Positions 16,960-26,056 of a DNA stretch of 64,000 nt are shown piece after piece. Both the position numbers and the translations under genes were made by a program. Source of the stretch: Parabacteroides johnsonii DSM 18315 (GTDB lineage: Bacteria > Bacteroidota > Bacteroidia > Bacteroidales > Tannerellaceae); the NCBI RefSeq assembly GCF_025151045.1, contig NZ_CP102285.1, positions 1,550,001 to 1,614,000 on the forward strand, written 5' to 3'. The number at the start of each line of letters is the position of its first letter. The stretch's first letter is position 1. Under the pieces are notes generated by a model. It saw nothing but the letters and a program-made list of their open reading frames with translations. It did not search any database and was not told the origin of the DNA.

Positions 16960-18162
16960 TTATTTGATTACACGTTTCAATCTGCGGTTGATGTTAGCTT
17001 CCACTACATAGTAGTCGATCAGCGGAGCAAATACATTCATCAACAGGATAGCGAGCATCATACCTTCAGGATAACCCGGATTCAATGCGCGGATAATGAT
17101 AGCCATAGCCCCTACTAAGAAACCATAGATGTACTTACCTGTTTCCGTACGGGCAGAAGTGACAGGGTCGGTAGCCATAAACACAGCACCAAATGCGAAA
17201 CCACCCAAGAACAAATGATCCAACGGAGATACGCACATGGCCACCGTTGTTCCGATCATATTAAAGATAAGCGACATAACCGCACCACCCACAAATACGG
17301 AAACCATTGTTTTCCAGCTTGCGATCTTTGTGAAAAGAAGGATAACCGCACCGATCAGGATTGCCAATACGGATGTTTCGCCGATCGAACCCGGAATCAG
17401 ACCTAAGAACATATCCCAAGTAGTCATCGGGTTACCCAGCACGTCTACAGCCTGGAACGAACCGATCAGTTCTTTACCTGCGATAGCAACCTGTCCCAGC
17501 GGAGTAGCCCCCGAGAAACCGTCTACCACCTGTCCGCCACCAATGCCGAACGTGTCAGCTGTACGAACAAATACCTGGTCACCGGACATGGCTGCCGGAT
17601 ATGCGAAGAACAGGAATGCACGTGTAACCAATGCTACATTAAATACATTATAACCTGTACCACCAAACACTTCCTTAGCAAAAACAACAGCGAATGCAGT
17701 AGCTACAGCAATCATCCACAGCGGAGTGTCGACAGGAACGATCATCGGGATCAGGATACCGGAAACCAGAAAACCTTCCTGGATTTCTTCCTTTTTCACC
17801 TGGGCAACAGCAAACTCGATACCCAGACCTACCACATACGAAACAATGATTTTAGGCAATACGGCCAGAAAACCAAAAATAAAAGTCATGAGAAATCCCG
17901 GATCAGCCCCTACTGCAAGGTTATGCTGATAACCGACATTGTACATACCAAAAAGCAAAGCGGGCAACAAAGCAATGATGACCACGGTCATCGTACGCTT
18001 CGAGTCAATATAGTCATGAATGTGTACGCCTGATTTGGAAGTTGTGCTCGGAACAAACAGGAATGTTTCGAAACCTTCAAAAACAGAACGGAACATCGCC
18101 AGCTTTCCGCCTTCCTCAAAGTTAGGCTTAATCTTGTCGAGGTAATTCCTTAACGCTTTCAA
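16960..18162 (-). CDS. nqrB: Na+-NQR subunit B
   Basis: A 400-residue integral membrane subunit (about ten helices) that binds riboflavin and covalent FMN and forms the Na+ path. The flavinylation motif DGFSGATPLG is clear, with FMN expected on its Thr. The N-terminal segment before the first helix and the conserved PLWMIAVATAFAVVFAKEVF are typical. It follows nqrA by 22 bases and precedes nqrC by 13. Attachment of FMN needs an ApbE-type flavin transferase, which is not in this window. Confidence 0.96.
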   Translation of the reverse strand: MKALRNYLDKIKPNFEEGGKLAMFRSVFEGFETFLFVPSTTSKSGVHIHDYIDSKRTMTVVIIALLPALLFGMYNVGYQHNLAVGADPGFLMTFIFGFLAVLPKIIVSYVVGLGIEFAVAQVKKEEIQEGFLVSGILIPMIVPVDTPLWMIAVATAFAVVFAKEVFGGTGYNVFNVALVTRAFLFFAYPAAMSGDQVFVRTADTFGIGGGQVVDGFSGATPLGQVAIAGKELIGSFQAVDVLGNPMTTWDMFLGLIPGSIGETSVLAILIGAVILLFTKIASWKTMVSVFVGGAVMSLIFNMIGTTVAMCVSPLDHLFLGGFAFGAVFMATDPVTSARTETGKYIYGFLVGAMAIIIRALNPGYPEGMMLAILLMNVFAPLIDYYVVEANINRRLKRVIK

Positions 18163-18184
18163 TGTATTCTAATTTTTAATGTTA

Positions 18185-19534
18185 TTAATTCATTTCCTTG
18201 TATAATACATCCAGACCTTGACGAACGATCTTCTGAATTTCGAGTTTGGACGTATCGACGAATTCACAAAGGGCAAAATCTTCGGGCGCTACTTCATAGA
18301 TACCCAAGTTTTCCATCTTATCAATATCGAATGCGATAATAGCCTTCAACAGATATTCAGGCATGATGTCCATCGGGAACACGCTATCGTATTCGTTGGA
18401 CATGATCATAGCACGCTTGCCTCCTTTGATACGGGCATCTATCACATATTCCTTGTTCTTGCCCATCAACCAGGCAGGGAATGAATGGCTCACACTGAAT
18501 TTTCCGAAGCCGGGAGTCGCCCAACCGAAGAAGTCGTGTGTTTCGTCACCTTCCGGGATAACCGTAATCTGATTGTCATAGGCCCCCAGATAATCGTCTT
18601 TCATTACCTTCGTACCGCTCAAGACGTTACCGCTGATAATACGGATATCTTCATTGCCTCTCATGATCTTTCCGTCAACCAAGCTGGAGATCGTACAGCC
18701 GGCGATTGCCTTAACGTATCCTCTCTCTGTCGTTTCGGAACCGGTTATCACAACCAAGCGGCTGAAATCGGCGATGCCCTTATTGAACAGACGTCCGATT
18801 ACAATCACGTCGGCAGGATTGACCGTCCAAACCACTTCGCCTTTATTGACAGGCTTGATATGATTAATCTGTACTCCCACATTGGCTGCAGGATGCGGAC
18901 CTTCCACTTCTACAGTTTCAACACCTTTCACACTAACGGAAGAACCTTTGCGGATACCGACATATACCTTACCGTCGGTAAGTTTTGCAAGTGCATCCAG
19001 CCCCGCCTGAAAATCGGCCTCTTGTCCTTTCACGATAAAATCGAAGTTCGGAGCTAACGGTGCGGAATAGAATGCAGAAACAAAAATGTCACGCGGTTCG
19101 TCAGCAGGCGAAGCGACGATGTCGTACGGACGTTGTTTGATAAATGGCCACATACCAGCCTGCTGGATGGCCTCCTTTACCTCTTCTCTTTTCAGGGAAG
19201 CTACATTTTTCTTACCGAAATCTTCATACTCGACCTGCGCTTCCGGCTTGACGACCACGCTGAGCACTTTGCGCTTCTCTCCTCGATTTACGGCAGTTAC
19301 TTCGCCACTGACAGGCGAAACAAACTTGATCTCCGGGCGGTTCTTATCGATCATCAATACAGAACCGGCTTTGACTTTTTCTCCTACTTTGGCAACAACT
19401 TTGGGTACAATACCGTTATAATAATCGGGAACGATAGCGTAAGTATCGCTTTTCCCTCCGTTTAACAGTACGTCCGAAGCTTTGCCCTTCAGATTAATGT
19501 CTAAACCCTTTTTAATCTTAATCACATTTGCCAT
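18185..19534 (-). CDS. nqrA: Na+-NQR subunit A
   Basis: A 449-residue peripheral subunit on the cytoplasmic face, implicated in quinone binding. It shows the opening IKIKKGLDINLKGKA, the barrel-sandwich part (VKAGSVLMIDKNRPEI) and GPHPAANVGVQINHI. It has no iron-sulfur cysteines, unlike RnfC. The ATG at 19534 was chosen because upstream residues of the longer frame are unlike the family and lie next to the promoter. It is the first gene of the operon, and the promoter at 19570-19577 gives a leader of about 30 bases. Confidence 0.95.
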   Translation of the reverse strand: MANVIKIKKGLDINLKGKASDVLLNGGKSDTYAIVPDYYNGIVPKVVAKVGEKVKAGSVLMIDKNRPEIKFVSPVSGEVTAVNRGEKRKVLSVVVKPEAQVEYEDFGKKNVASLKREEVKEAIQQAGMWPFIKQRPYDIVASPADEPRDIFVSAFYSAPLAPNFDFIVKGQEADFQAGLDALAKLTDGKVYVGIRKGSSVSVKGVETVEVEGPHPAANVGVQINHIKPVNKGEVVWTVNPADVIVIGRLFNKGIADFSRLVVITGSETTERGYVKAIAGCTISSLVDGKIMRGNEDIRIISGNVLSGTKVMKDDYLGAYDNQITVIPEGDETHDFFGWATPGFGKFSVSHSFPAWLMGKNKEYVIDARIKGGKRAMIMSNEYDSVFPMDIMPEYLLKAIIAFDIDKMENLGIYEVAPEDFALCEFVDTSKLEIQKIVRQGLDVLYKEMN

Positions 19535-19569
19535 GATACAACTAAAATTGTTTATATGTAATTTTCCCG

Positions 19570-19577
19570 CAAAAGTA
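19570..19577 (-). promoter_or_regulatory. -7 box for nqr operon
   Basis: Minus strand TACTTTTG, 35 bases upstream of the nqrA ATG, matches TAnnTTTG. A convincing TTG -33 box was not seen. Confidence 0.6.
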
Positions 19578-19633
19578 AGCAATTTTTTATGCTTTAAAGC
19601 AGGGAATGGAAAATAATTAAAGAAATAATTCCA

Positions 19634-19641
19634 TAATTTTG
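19634..19641 (+). promoter_or_regulatory. -7 box for T9SS plug-like gene
   Basis: TAATTTTG matches TAnnTTTG and lies 19 bases before the ATG at 19661, leaving a leader of about 14 bases. Confidence 0.6.
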
Positions 19642-19660
19642 CACCGACAAAGAAAGAAAT

Positions 19661-20935
19661 ATGAAAATGAGAGTGTACAGTTTACTATTTATGATGTTTT
19701 TTGCCCTTTCCATCGGGGCAAACGCACAGGTGAAGTTCTTCACCAATGTCAATAGCAAGCAGATAAAAACGCTTCAGGTGAAAGTTGCCGGAGAGTTGAT
19801 ATCCGAGCCTTACATAACGTTGGGAGGAGAAGAACAGATCGAAATCAATTTCGACGGTTTGGGGAGTGGATACACACGATATGCTTATAATGTGGTGCAC
19901 TGCAATGCCGACTGGACACAATCCCAACTGAGTCCGATCGAATATATGAATGGCTTCCAGGGAACAACAATCGACGATTTTGCCAATTCCATCGGAACTA
20001 CTACCCAATATTCGAACTACCGGCTCCTACTTCCGAACGACGATATCCAGTTTAAGGTCTCCGGCAATTATGCCATCCAGATTTATAACGAGGATACACC
20101 GGACCAGATCATTTTGACAGCCTGTTTCTCTGTGGTAGAACCAGTTGTCAATATCTCGGCTTCAGTGAGCGGTAACACGGATATCGACACTAATCAAAGC
20201 CACCAACAGGTAAGCTTCAACATTAACAACAAAAATTTCCCGATCACTTACCCGCAGACGGACCTGAAGATATTCGTTTACCAGGATAACCGGCGCGATA
20301 ATGCCGTGACAGACTTGCAGCCTATGAGCATTCTGGAAAATCAAATATCCTACACGTATAACCGCAACCTTATTTTCCCTGCCGGGAACGAGTATCGCCG
20401 CATGGAATTCCTAAGCAATAAATATAATGGTATGCATGTCGAAAATATCTCTTTCCACAATCCTTACTATAATGTGGAACTTATGACCGATTACAAGCGG
20501 GATAAAGGCACTTACCAATATGATCAGGATCAGGACGGCCGCTTCTTCATCCGCTGCAGTGATTGTAACGATCCGGATACGGAAGCGGATTATTATATCG
20601 TGCATTTTACGCTTGCATGTGATCCGCTACCCGGCGGGAGTGTCTATCTGAACGGAGAGCTATTTAATAATGTATTGGATGAAAAAAGCAAAATGGGCTA
20701 TAACTTCGAGACGAAGCAATACGAAAAAGCGGTGCTCCTCAAACAGGGAAGTTACAATTATCAGTATTTGTTTGTTCCGACTGGTTCCACTATTGGCCAA
20801 ACAGGCCCGATAGAAGGTAATTACTACCAGACGCAAAATGAATATAGCATCTATGTCTATTACCGTCCGATGGGTGCCCGCTATGATCGGCTGATCGGTG
20901 TCACGACTGTCAGGAACGAGATGCAGGTATTCTAA
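19661..20935 (+). CDS. Type IX secretion plug-like protein (DUF5103)
   Basis: A 424-residue exported protein with a signal peptide ending near GANAQ (residue 23). The N-terminal region (YAYNVVHCNADWTQSQLSPIEYMNG) is the T9SS plug / DUF5103 signature. In Flavobacterium the plug protein blocks the SprA channel of the type IX secretion system. Gut Bacteroidales without a complete T9SS still carry the gene, where its role is unknown. No other T9SS gene is present in the window. It has its own promoter and ends facing guaD. Confidence 0.82.
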   Translation: MKMRVYSLLFMMFFALSIGANAQVKFFTNVNSKQIKTLQVKVAGELISEPYITLGGEEQIEINFDGLGSGYTRYAYNVVHCNADWTQSQLSPIEYMNGFQGTTIDDFANSIGTTTQYSNYRLLLPNDDIQFKVSGNYAIQIYNEDTPDQIILTACFSVVEPVVNISASVSGNTDIDTNQSHQQVSFNINNKNFPITYPQTDLKIFVYQDNRRDNAVTDLQPMSILENQISYTYNRNLIFPAGNEYRRMEFLSNKYNGMHVENISFHNPYYNVELMTDYKRDKGTYQYDQDQDGRFFIRCSDCNDPDTEADYYIVHFTLACDPLPGGSVYLNGELFNNVLDEKSKMGYNFETKQYEKAVLLKQGSYNYQYLFVPTGSTIGQTGPIEGNYYQTQNEYSIYVYYRPMGARYDRLIGVTTVRNEMQVF

Positions 20936-20981
20936 GTCTACGAACAATTCGTTCGTTTTTTACCACGACTTCCGAATCCCT

Positions 20982-21047
20982 GAAAATTTATTTTCACCAG
21001 CAGGAAAATAAATTTTCACCGGCGTGAAAAAGAATTTTCATGCCGGT
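20982..21047. repeat. 22-bp tandem palindromic units, locus 2 (three copies)
   Basis: Three units at 20982-21003, 21004-21025 and 21026-21047, each GAAAA-nnn-ATTTTCA plus a six-base tail rich in CCGG/CAGC. They lie between two convergent stop codons. The tails partly complement one another (CCGGCGTG and CATGCCGG), so the RNA could fold into a larger hairpin and may act as a terminator for either gene. Confidence 0.78.
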
Positions 21048-21059
21048 GGGAAAGATTAT

Positions 21060-22361
21060 TTACTTCATCCGCCTTCCCACTATATAGGTTGCCAGAATAT
21101 TCCTGTCGTCTCCAATAGTTTGCAGACCGAACAGTTTGTTTTCCAATGTCCACTTCTCATGGTGTTTCAGATAATCCATGCGTACCTGCTGGGAGGGTGT
21201 GACAGCATAATCTATAACAATGAAGTCCGCTTTCCGACCTTTCCCGAAACAGCCGATTTCATCGTCCAAATGAAGTGCCTTGGCTGCTCCCAACGTACAT
21301 TTATATAATGACTCGAATACAGACACCGGATATCCATTAAGTTGCTGCACCTTATATGCCTCTCCCATCGTGCGCAGCAAAGAAAAAGAAGTTCCGGCTC
21401 CGACATCCGTCGCCAATACGGTTTGCATACCGACACGATTGGCTTGTAGCATATCAAACAAGCCACTTCCCAAAAAGAGGTTGGATGTAGGACAATGCGC
21501 GATGACAGAACCGGCTTCGGCCAGCCGTCGGCATTCCGAATCAGACAAATGAATACAATGCCCGAAGACAGAGCGGTCCGTAACCAATCCGGCCCGCTCG
21601 TATACTTCCAGGTAATCTTGGCAATCAGGGTACAAGGAAAGCGTGCTGTTGATCTCATCTTTATTCTCGGAAAGATGTGTCTGTATATAAGTGCCCGGAT
21701 ATTGTTCGTGCAAACGTCCGGCTGCAATCAGTTGTTCCGTTGAACAGGATATAGCAAAACGAGGTGTGATGACATAGCGGTTCCGTCCTTTTCCATGCCA
21801 CGTTTCAATCAAGGACCGGCTTTCGGATTCCCCCTGTTCCGCCGTATCGGTCAATCCTGCCGGAGCATTCCGGTCCATCAGCACTTTTCCGGTCAACATA
21901 CACATATTATATTCCGACGCAACAGAGAAGAGGGCGGTGACGGATGCCGGATGTACCGTTGCATAAGCCATGCAAGCCGTTGTTCCGTTCCGGAACAGCT
22001 CTTCTATAAAGGAACGGGCCATCCTGTCCGCATGCTCCGAAAGAGCAAACCCCTGTTCCGCTGGAAAAGTATAATCATCCAGCCAATCCAGCAACTGCTT
22101 CCCGTACATACCGATTATTTCGGCTTGTGGGTAGTGGATATGGGAATCTATAAATCCAGGCATCAGGAGTTTACCTGAATAATCAACCTGTTCGTAATCG
22201 ATATAACGGCCTTTGACCTCCTTAAAAGGCCCGCAATCGATTATTTTTCCATCCTGTACGACCAATGCCCCATCGGGAAAATACCGGTAAGCATCTTTTC
22301 TATTTAACGGAGAATCGATAAAATCAAAAACTTCTCCTTTGTATAATGTCAGTTCACTCAT
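21060..22361 (-). CDS. guaD: Guanine deaminase
   Basis: A 433-residue amidohydrolase that converts guanine to xanthine and ammonia. Zinc-site motifs are PGFIDSHIHYPQ (two His), a His in ETHLSE-like TYIQTHLSENKDE, HCIHLSD and the Asp in LATDVGAGTS. The guanine-specific region MYGKQLLDWLDDYTFPAE is clear. Its start codon overlaps the end of the upstream CDF gene by 8 bases, so the two are translationally coupled, although no shared pathway is evident. Confidence 0.93.
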   Translation of the reverse strand: MSELTLYKGEVFDFIDSPLNRKDAYRYFPDGALVVQDGKIIDCGPFKEVKGRYIDYEQVDYSGKLLMPGFIDSHIHYPQAEIIGMYGKQLLDWLDDYTFPAEQGFALSEHADRMARSFIEELFRNGTTACMAYATVHPASVTALFSVASEYNMCMLTGKVLMDRNAPAGLTDTAEQGESESRSLIETWHGKGRNRYVITPRFAISCSTEQLIAAGRLHEQYPGTYIQTHLSENKDEINSTLSLYPDCQDYLEVYERAGLVTDRSVFGHCIHLSDSECRRLAEAGSVIAHCPTSNLFLGSGLFDMLQANRVGMQTVLATDVGAGTSFSLLRTMGEAYKVQQLNGYPVSVFESLYKCTLGAAKALHLDDEIGCFGKGRKADFIVIDYAVTPSQQVRMDYLKHHEKWTLENKLFGLQTIGDDRNILATYIVGRRMK

Positions 22362-23265
22362 CTTTTTTCTCTTTTATAGGTTCGACATGTAAGATGATAT
22401 GGGTTGTCGGACCAAATTTCAAACGTAGCTTATTTTCTATCTCCTTCGTCAGTTCATGTGCCCGGCTTACGGTTATTTGCCCGTCTATCCGGATATGTAC
22501 TTCTATTGCAAAATCATTACCGATTCTGCGTGTACATAGATTATGCGGATTCCTGACCTCCGGTGTCTCATTTATTATAGAGAGAATCTCATCTTCGACC
22601 TCACCCGGTAAAGATTTCTCCAACAAATCATTAATTGCAGGTACGACCAACTGAAAGGCCACCTTCACAATCAATATGCTGACGATCACGGCTGCTATCG
22701 GGTCCAACACACGCCAGTTATCACCTAAGAGGATAGCTCCTCCAATACCCAACGTCGTCCCTATAGAAGAAAAAGCATCCGAACGATGATGCCAGGCATT
22801 CGCAATAACGGCCTGGCTATTTTCTTTCTTCCCGACATATAACGTCAGACGATACAGGGCTTCCTTTACCAGAATAGAGACAATGGCGGCAATAAGTGCG
22901 ATCTTACCAGGGCTTTCCAACTGTTCGTTCCTAAAATAAAATCCGAAAATCTTATTCGCACCATCCCAGAAAAGACCGGCTCCAACACACATCAGGACAA
23001 TCCCGATGATCGTAGTAGCCAAAGTCTCGTACTTCCCGTGCCCATAGTCATGGCCTTCGTCTTTCGGTTTGGACGATATGTTAATGAAGAGCAAAACAAT
23101 TATATCTGTCACAAAATCAGATAGAGAATGGACGGCGTCTGCGATCATGGCGCTACTGTGCCCTAACACACCTGCTATAAATTTGAAAACCAATAGCAGA
23201 AAGTTGGCAAAAGATCCGGTCAAGGTCACAGCCATGATTTTTCGTTTTCTAATATGTTCTTTCAT
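22354..23265 (-). CDS. Cation diffusion facilitator metal exporter
   Basis: A 303-residue CDF protein with about six membrane helices and a cytoplasmic C-terminal domain. The metal-site motifs are in helix 2 (DAVHSLSDFVTD) and helix 5 (WHHRSDAFSS). The HSLSD/HHRSD pattern fits Zn2+ or Fe2+/Mn2+ export, and the ion cannot be fixed from sequence. The ATG at 23265 begins MKEHIRKRKIM; the longer frame reads through the promoter at 23300-23307. It is the first gene of a two-gene unit with guaD. Confidence 0.9.
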   Translation of the reverse strand: MKEHIRKRKIMAVTLTGSFANFLLLVFKFIAGVLGHSSAMIADAVHSLSDFVTDIIVLLFINISSKPKDEGHDYGHGKYETLATTIIGIVLMCVGAGLFWDGANKIFGFYFRNEQLESPGKIALIAAIVSILVKEALYRLTLYVGKKENSQAVIANAWHHRSDAFSSIGTTLGIGGAILLGDNWRVLDPIAAVIVSILIVKVAFQLVVPAINDLLEKSLPGEVEDEILSIINETPEVRNPHNLCTRRIGNDFAIEVHIRIDGQITVSRAHELTKEIENKLRLKFGPTTHIILHVEPIKEKKDE

Positions 23266-23299
23266 CTCTTTAGAACCTGTTTTTATGTTTTCAAAAAGA

Positions 23300-23307
23300 C
23301 AAATATA
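23300..23307 (-). promoter_or_regulatory. -7 box for CDF-guaD
   Basis: Minus strand TATATTTG, 35 bases upstream of the ATG at 23265, matches TAnnTTTG. It lies inside the longer alternative frame and so supports the shorter start. Confidence 0.6.
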
Positions 23308-23410
23308 CGGATAAAAACCGTTATTGATATCTGTCCCCATTTAAACAGCAGACTATCTTTCGATTAAAGATTATTAATATCGCCAGTAAAACTGTAACCA
23401 ATAAAAATCT

Positions 23411-23418
23411 TACCTTTG
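23411..23418 (+). promoter_or_regulatory. -7 box for DUF5686 gene
   Basis: TACCTTTG matches TAnnTTTG, 34 bases before the ATG at 23453. Confidence 0.6.
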
Positions 23419-23452
23419 TTGTCCATATCCGAGAAGGAACAACGTTAAATAC

Positions 23453-26038
23453 ATGGTAAGATTTATCCGTTATATAATATTAATAGCTCTGTTACAAGTA
23501 GTAGCAGGAACTTTTCTATCATACGCTCAGAGTTTTACCTCGGCATCCGGTATTGTCAAAGATTCGATTACCGGTGAACCACTCCCGTTCGTATCCGTCT
23601 ATTTTGACGGGTCGACTATCGGAGCTATGACAGACGACAATGGGACATTTACCCTCCAAAACAACCAGGGCTACACCAAACTGGCCGCCGCCTCATTGGG
23701 CTACGATACTAAATTCATCGACCTCAAGCCTGGTAAAAAGAATGACAATCTGGAAGTATTGTTGAAACCGACTGCTTTCGAAATCTCGGAAGTCGTAGTC
23801 AAACCCAAAAGAGAAAAATATACTCGCAAGGATAATCCGGCTGTAGAGCTTATCAAGAAAGTTATTGCACACAAGAACGATAACCGGATCGAAGCAAAAC
23901 CAGAATATCAAACGGAAGTATACGAAAAATTAAGCCTGTCGCTGGATAATTTCAATCCGAATCTCGACAAGAACAAATTTTTGAAAAAGTTCAAATTTAT
24001 CAAAAACTATCTGGATACATCCGAGTTTAACGGCAAACCGATCCTGACCGTTTCCGTTCGTGAAAACCTATCGGATTTCTACTACCGGAAAAGTCCCAAA
24101 GCGGAAAAGACAATTGTCAGAGCCAAGCGTATGCAGGGAATCGATAAGACATTGGATGACGGTGGCGGCATAACCTCCAACCTGGAAGAGATTTTCAAGA
24201 GTATCAATATTTTCGATAACAACATTCCTATCCTATTGAACCGGTTCGTCAGCCCGTTATCATCGACATTAGCGACCACATATTACCATTACTACATCAT
24301 GGATACGCTTGATGTGGGAGGAGATAAATGTGTGGATCTGGCTTTCGTTCCGGCAAACAGCGAAAGCTACGGGTTTACGGGACGGCTTTATATAACGCTT
24401 GACGGTAATTATGCAGTCAAGAAAGCGTTGTTGAACACACCGGCAAAGATCAATCTGAACTGGGTGGACAAGCTCCGTATCGAGCAGGAATTCAAACAGA
24501 TGCCGGATAGTACCTGGGTACTTGACCAAGAGAATACCTTTGTCAATTTCTATGTAGTAAAGGGTACGCAACAGCTCTATGCACACCAGCTCAGGGATTA
24601 CGACAATTATAATTTCAACGTTCAAAATGCAGATTCCATTTTCGGCCTTTTAGGAGCATTGCATATCTTGCCGGAGGCGACAGCACAGCCGGATACGTTC
24701 TGGATGCATAATCGTCCTATCCCGCTGAAAGAAAAGGAAGATGCGCTAAAAGACTTATTGGGGCAACTGCGGAAAGTCCCGGCCTTCAATGCCATTATTA
24801 AAACTGCGGAAATCCTGATAACGGGCTATATCCCGACAGCAAATGACAAGAAGGTAACCAAATTCGACTTCGGCCCGATGAATACGACCTTCAGTGCGAA
24901 CCATCTGGAAGGTTTCCGTATGCGTGTGGGAGGAATGACGACTGCCAACCTCAGTCCGTATTGGTTTGCAAGTGGCTATCTGGCTTACGGTACAAATGAC
25001 CGCAAGATCAAGTACAACCTGAAATTAACGCACAGTTTCACTAAAAAAGAATATCACGAAGGTGAAAATCCGGTCAATAACTTGTCGTTTATCCAGGAAT
25101 ATGATGTGTACACCCCAGGCCAGGATTTCCTTTTCACAAGCAAGGATAACATTTTCGTTGCCTGGAAAGTAGGTGAGCCGGTTACCAAGATGCAGTATAT
25201 CCGCAAAAGTGTATTGCAATACGAAAAAGAATGGCTGAACGGCCTGACATGGAAGTCCTGGATGATGAACCAGAACAACGAGGCGGCAGGGACGCTTCAA
25301 TATATCAAACGGGACGCATCCGGGAATTTATACCATATAAAAGATTTTACGACATCTGAAATCGGAACACAGCTGCGTTTCGCTCCGGGTGAACGCGCTT
25401 ATAACGGGCGTTCAGGAAAAGAATCCGTATTCAACTTGTCCAAAGACGCACCCGTATTCAAGCTTTCTCATCAATTAGGTATCAAAGGCGTGTTAGGCGG
25501 CGATTACAATTACAACCATACGGAGATCAGCGCCGAGAAACGTATCTGGCTTTCTTCGTTCGGACATATCGACGCACAGGTTAAAGCGGGCAAGGTCTGG
25601 GATAAAGTACCTTTCCCCCTGCTGATATTGCCGAATACGAACCAATCCATCACCATCCAACCGGAAGCATTCCACATGATGAACGCATTGGAGTTCGTGA
25701 CCGACCAATATGTATCGTTCAATGCTACTTATTATATGAAGGGCTGGCTTCTGAACCGTATTCCGGGCATCAAGTGGCTGCGTCTGCGTGAAGTTCTTTC
25801 CTTTAATATGATCTATGGCGGACTGACGGATAAAAACAATCCGACCTTGACCCCTGGACTTTTCTTGTTGCCGGAAGGGACACAGCCATTAGGTAACACT
25901 CCCTACATGGAATGCAGCGTCGGTTTGGAAAATATATTCAAGATCCTGCGCATTGATTATTACAGACGCTTAACCTATCTGGACCACCCTGACATCAAAA
26001 AGGGAGGTATCCGTATTGCGCTGAGATTCACTTTCTAA
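23453..26038 (+). CDS. DUF5686 outer-membrane protein with carboxypeptidase-like regulatory domain
   Basis: An 861-residue exported protein. The signal peptide ends near LSYAQ (residue 26). Residues 30-110 form a CarboxypepD_reg-like beta-sandwich (SGIVKDSITGEPLPFVSV and TDDNGTFTL). The remainder is DUF5686, ending in alternating hydrophobic strands and a terminal Phe (IALRFTF), typical of an outer-membrane beta-barrel. It is a common Bacteroidetes family with unknown substrate, resembling a TonB-receptor accessory without a plug. It is followed after 18 bases by the NhaC gene and is possibly co-transcribed with it. Confidence 0.85.
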   Translation: MVRFIRYIILIALLQVVAGTFLSYAQSFTSASGIVKDSITGEPLPFVSVYFDGSTIGAMTDDNGTFTLQNNQGYTKLAAASLGYDTKFIDLKPGKKNDNLEVLLKPTAFEISEVVVKPKREKYTRKDNPAVELIKKVIAHKNDNRIEAKPEYQTEVYEKLSLSLDNFNPNLDKNKFLKKFKFIKNYLDTSEFNGKPILTVSVRENLSDFYYRKSPKAEKTIVRAKRMQGIDKTLDDGGGITSNLEEIFKSINIFDNNIPILLNRFVSPLSSTLATTYYHYYIMDTLDVGGDKCVDLAFVPANSESYGFTGRLYITLDGNYAVKKALLNTPAKINLNWVDKLRIEQEFKQMPDSTWVLDQENTFVNFYVVKGTQQLYAHQLRDYDNYNFNVQNADSIFGLLGALHILPEATAQPDTFWMHNRPIPLKEKEDALKDLLGQLRKVPAFNAIIKTAEILITGYIPTANDKKVTKFDFGPMNTTFSANHLEGFRMRVGGMTTANLSPYWFASGYLAYGTNDRKIKYNLKLTHSFTKKEYHEGENPVNNLSFIQEYDVYTPGQDFLFTSKDNIFVAWKVGEPVTKMQYIRKSVLQYEKEWLNGLTWKSWMMNQNNEAAGTLQYIKRDASGNLYHIKDFTTSEIGTQLRFAPGERAYNGRSGKESVFNLSKDAPVFKLSHQLGIKGVLGGDYNYNHTEISAEKRIWLSSFGHIDAQVKAGKVWDKVPFPLLILPNTNQSITIQPEAFHMMNALEFVTDQYVSFNATYYMKGWLLNRIPGIKWLRLREVLSFNMIYGGLTDKNNPTLTPGLFLLPEGTQPLGNTPYMECSVGLENIFKILRIDYYRRLTYLDHPDIKKGGIRIALRFTF

Positions 26039-26056
26039 TATGTGATTTATTTGAGA

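Noticed and set aside
13531-19534. An Rnf complex instead of Na+-NQR
   Set aside because: NqrA lacks RnfC iron-sulfur cysteines, NqrF has the ferredoxin-diaphorase layout, and the gene order is A-B-C-D-E-F; this is NQR.
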